Below, piece by piece: positions 62,326 to 64,000 of a DNA stretch of 64,000 nt. Source of the DNA: Phenylobacterium glaciei (GTDB lineage: Bacteria > Pseudomonadota > Alphaproteobacteria > Caulobacterales > Caulobacteraceae); NCBI RefSeq assembly GCF_016772415.1, contig NZ_JAGSGD010000001.1, forward strand, positions 3,559,501 to 3,623,500, given 5' to 3'. The notes under the pieces are model-generated. The model had not been told where the DNA came from. It made no database searches and saw only the letters and a list, made by a program, of their open reading frames with translations. The position numbers and the translations under genes are program-made. How positions within the stretch are numbered: the stretch's first letter is position 1; every line of letters begins with the position of its first letter.

Positions 62326-63708
62326 TCAGCGCCTCAGCAGACGGCGGACCTGGGCGATCGGTGGGTCGAGGGCCAGGTAAAGCAGACCTGTCATGGCCGC
62401 CAAGTCCAGGAAATAGAGGTAGCGGTAGTCGCAGGCGATGGAGATGGCGAAGAAGCTCGCCGTGAAGGCCAGGGCCGCCACCATCAGGGCGATGATGGCG
62501 ATGTCGGCGCGATCGCGCCGCAGCAGCAGGGCGCCGGCCACCAGGACTGCGGTCACCGCATAGCTGAGGTGCGAGAACAGCGGCCCGTCCAGGAACCAGG
62601 TGCCGTAATTGTAGAGGGCGCGGTCCGAGGCGTCCTTGCCCGGTGCGATCTGCAGCTTCGTCAGGGTGTCGGCCGGCCCGTCGACGCCGACGAACAGCGG
62701 CAGGCAGCTGTCGATCTTGGGTGTCAGGAACACCCAGCGGAACACGTCGAACCGGTGGGCCAGATAGGCGCCGGGATGGTGCAGTACGATGTCCAGCCAC
62801 TGAGCGCGGACCACTTCGTCGCTCTGGCGCCACAGCACCGCCCCCACCGCCGGGTCGGCGTCGAGATAGTCGATGCGCACGGGGGTGTAGAGGGGCGCGC
62901 CACGGGTGCGGATCACACCTTGGGCCTCGGGATCCGCGGCGTTGAAGACAGTGAGCTTCAGGGTGGGATCGTGGGCCACCGCGCCAATGATGTCGTACTG
63001 CTCCAGGATGCGGATGCCCACTCCGCCTGCGGTGTCAGGCCCCGCCTTGGCCGGCTGGGAGGCAACGCCGATCAGATGGGAGGCCACGACGATGGCGGCG
63101 AATGAGCCCAGCCCCCAGATCAGGCTGCGCCGCCAGCCCTCGCCGCGCACGGTCCAGGCCAGGGCAAGGCCTGCGAAGGGGGCCACGATGAGGCCGTTCT
63201 GACGGACCTGGGCGGCGAGGGCCAGGGCTAGAAGGGCGCCGGCCAACACGATCCAGGGGGGTCGACGCGCCGGCCAGCTGACGCTGGCGCGGGCCAGCAG
63301 GAAGAAGCCGGCGACGGCAAGGTTGGCGAACAGGATGTCCTTCCAGACGATGCCCTGGAAGATCAGGATGATGGGGGAGACCAGGAACAGCAGCGCCACC
63401 GGGGCCGCCGCCCAGGACGCCTTCGGCCGCAGGCCGCGCAGGCCGAGCAGGCTGGCGAACAGCACAAAACCGCTGCCGATCAGGTAGAGCGCGGTCCCGG
63501 GAACAACCGAATCAAAAACCGCCAGCACCGAGGCGTAGGCGGCGGGACCCCAGGTCTCCCGGGTGCCCGTCCGGCCCTCATAGAGCTGCGAGATCGAATC
63601 CGGCGACAGATGGCCCGGCATGGCGCCGGCGAGCATGACCAGGAAGGCCACGATCAGCAGGCCGCGCACCACATCGTCGGCCGTTAGATCCAGTCCCCGT
63701 CGCGCCAT
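62326..63708 (-). CDS. Multi-pass membrane protein, GT-C-like
   Basis: A 460-residue protein with about ten hydrophobic segments. After the first segment, a loop bears an acidic motif (GHLSPDSISQLYEG), as in the first periplasmic loop of GT-C glycosyltransferases, and a larger polar region lies at about 225-345. Probably a lipid-linked sugar transferase or ligase-like protein of the surface-glycan system. Assignment is by topology only. Confidence 0.65.
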   Translation of the reverse strand: MARRGLDLTADDVVRGLLIVAFLVMLAGAMPGHLSPDSISQLYEGRTGTRETWGPAAYASVLAVFDSVVPGTALYLIGSGFVLFASLLGLRGLRPKASWAAAPVALLFLVSPIILIFQGIVWKDILFANLAVAGFFLLARASVSWPARRPPWIVLAGALLALALAAQVRQNGLIVAPFAGLALAWTVRGEGWRRSLIWGLGSFAAIVVASHLIGVASQPAKAGPDTAGGVGIRILEQYDIIGAVAHDPTLKLTVFNAADPEAQGVIRTRGAPLYTPVRIDYLDADPAVGAVLWRQSDEVVRAQWLDIVLHHPGAYLAHRFDVFRWVFLTPKIDSCLPLFVGVDGPADTLTKLQIAPGKDASDRALYNYGTWFLDGPLFSHLSYAVTAVLVAGALLLRRDRADIAIIALMVAALAFTASFFAISIACDYRYLYFLDLAAMTGLLYLALDPPIAQVRRLLRR

Positions 63709-63817
63709 GCGCCCGCTCCCAATCCCACCTTGAGAGTTAGGGCGGGCAGGTCCCCCTGAGAAGGTGCAAAAAGCGTCCGTTGCCGCGACGCAGCGACGCT
63801 TCCATGATCGCAGCCAG

Positions 63818-64000
63818 ATGAGCAGTGCGCCAAACCTTGAGATTCGTCCTGCCGGCGTGGCGCCCGATCAGCTCACGGCCTATTCCGCCCTGCTGCAGAA
63901 GGTGTTCGGCGCGGCCGAGAAGTTCACGGCCGACGCCCTGGCCTGGCGCTACCGCGACAATCCCGACGGCCGGGTGGTTGGCTTCGACGCCTGGGACGGC
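63818..64000 (+). CDS. GNAT-type acetyltransferase, 3' end cut by window edge
   Basis: 61 codons are present, from ATG 63818 to the right edge. The start NLEIRPAGVAPDQLTAYSAL and the later WRYRDNPDGRVVGFDAW fit the first strand-helix of a GNAT N-acetyltransferase of the kind found in polysaccharide loci. Not identified further. The 110-base gap upstream shows no other feature. Confidence 0.55.
   Translation, partial: MSSAPNLEIRPAGVAPDQLTAYSALLQKVFGAAEKFTADALAWRYRDNPDGRVVGFDAWDG

Overview
The window is about 64 kb of very G+C-rich alphaproteobacterial chromosome. It looks like Caulobacteraceae (Caulobacter or Phenylobacterium type). The grounds are a phoR-pstC-pstA-pstB-phoU-phoB block in one direction, a type I secretion ABC/HlyD pair next to a large RTX surface-protein gene amid polysaccharide genes (as in Caulobacter S-layer loci), a TonB-dependent receptor remnant, and palindromic intergenic repeats of the GAGCATGAT type. 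I see no tRNA, rRNA, insertion sequence, prophage or CRISPR array. No stretch over 300 bases lacks a gene; the largest gaps are 42414-42666, 49991-50226, 46673-46895 and 40356-40576.

Left part (1-33 kb) is mostly housekeeping: a fatty acid desaturase (cut at the left edge), an ETF-beta-type methyltransferase, a secreted trypsin-like protease, gamma-glutamyltransferase, UbiD-type decarboxylase, an alkaline phosphatase whose start lies in a decayed TonB-receptor gene, PmbA/TldE, an inositol-phosphatase-family enzyme and a tyrosine phosphatase. A tightly overlapped lipid A/LPS-core operon follows (ABC exporter, DUF374 acyltransferase, Zn efflux protein, waaA, lpxK; 14.4-20.2 kb), then purD, fbp, and the complete phosphate regulon (23.7-30.3 kb), divergent from an OprO/OprP-type porin and an orphan sulfate-type binding protein.

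Right part (33.5-64 kb) is a cell-surface glycan and S-layer-like region. It holds a SPINDLY-type O-GlcNAc-transferase-like protein; a five-gene CDP-sugar operon (rfbF, rfbG, C-methyltransferase, RmlC-like epimerase, reductase) expected to make a branched CDP-6-deoxyhexose; a sulfotransferase; an M23 lipoprotein; a GT4 enzyme; a 737-residue RTX protein with a strong terminator; its likely type I exporter; and two divergent operons of glycosyltransferases and unknown proteins. Three of these last proteins share a roughly 38-residue tandem repeat.

Working model (inference): the RTX protein is exported by the adjacent ABC/HlyD pair and forms a calcium-dependent surface layer. The neighbouring genes build the C-methylated, possibly sulfated glycan that anchors or decorates it. 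A similar 12-bp sequence upstream of the sugar operon, the exporter operon and the RTX gene hints at common control.
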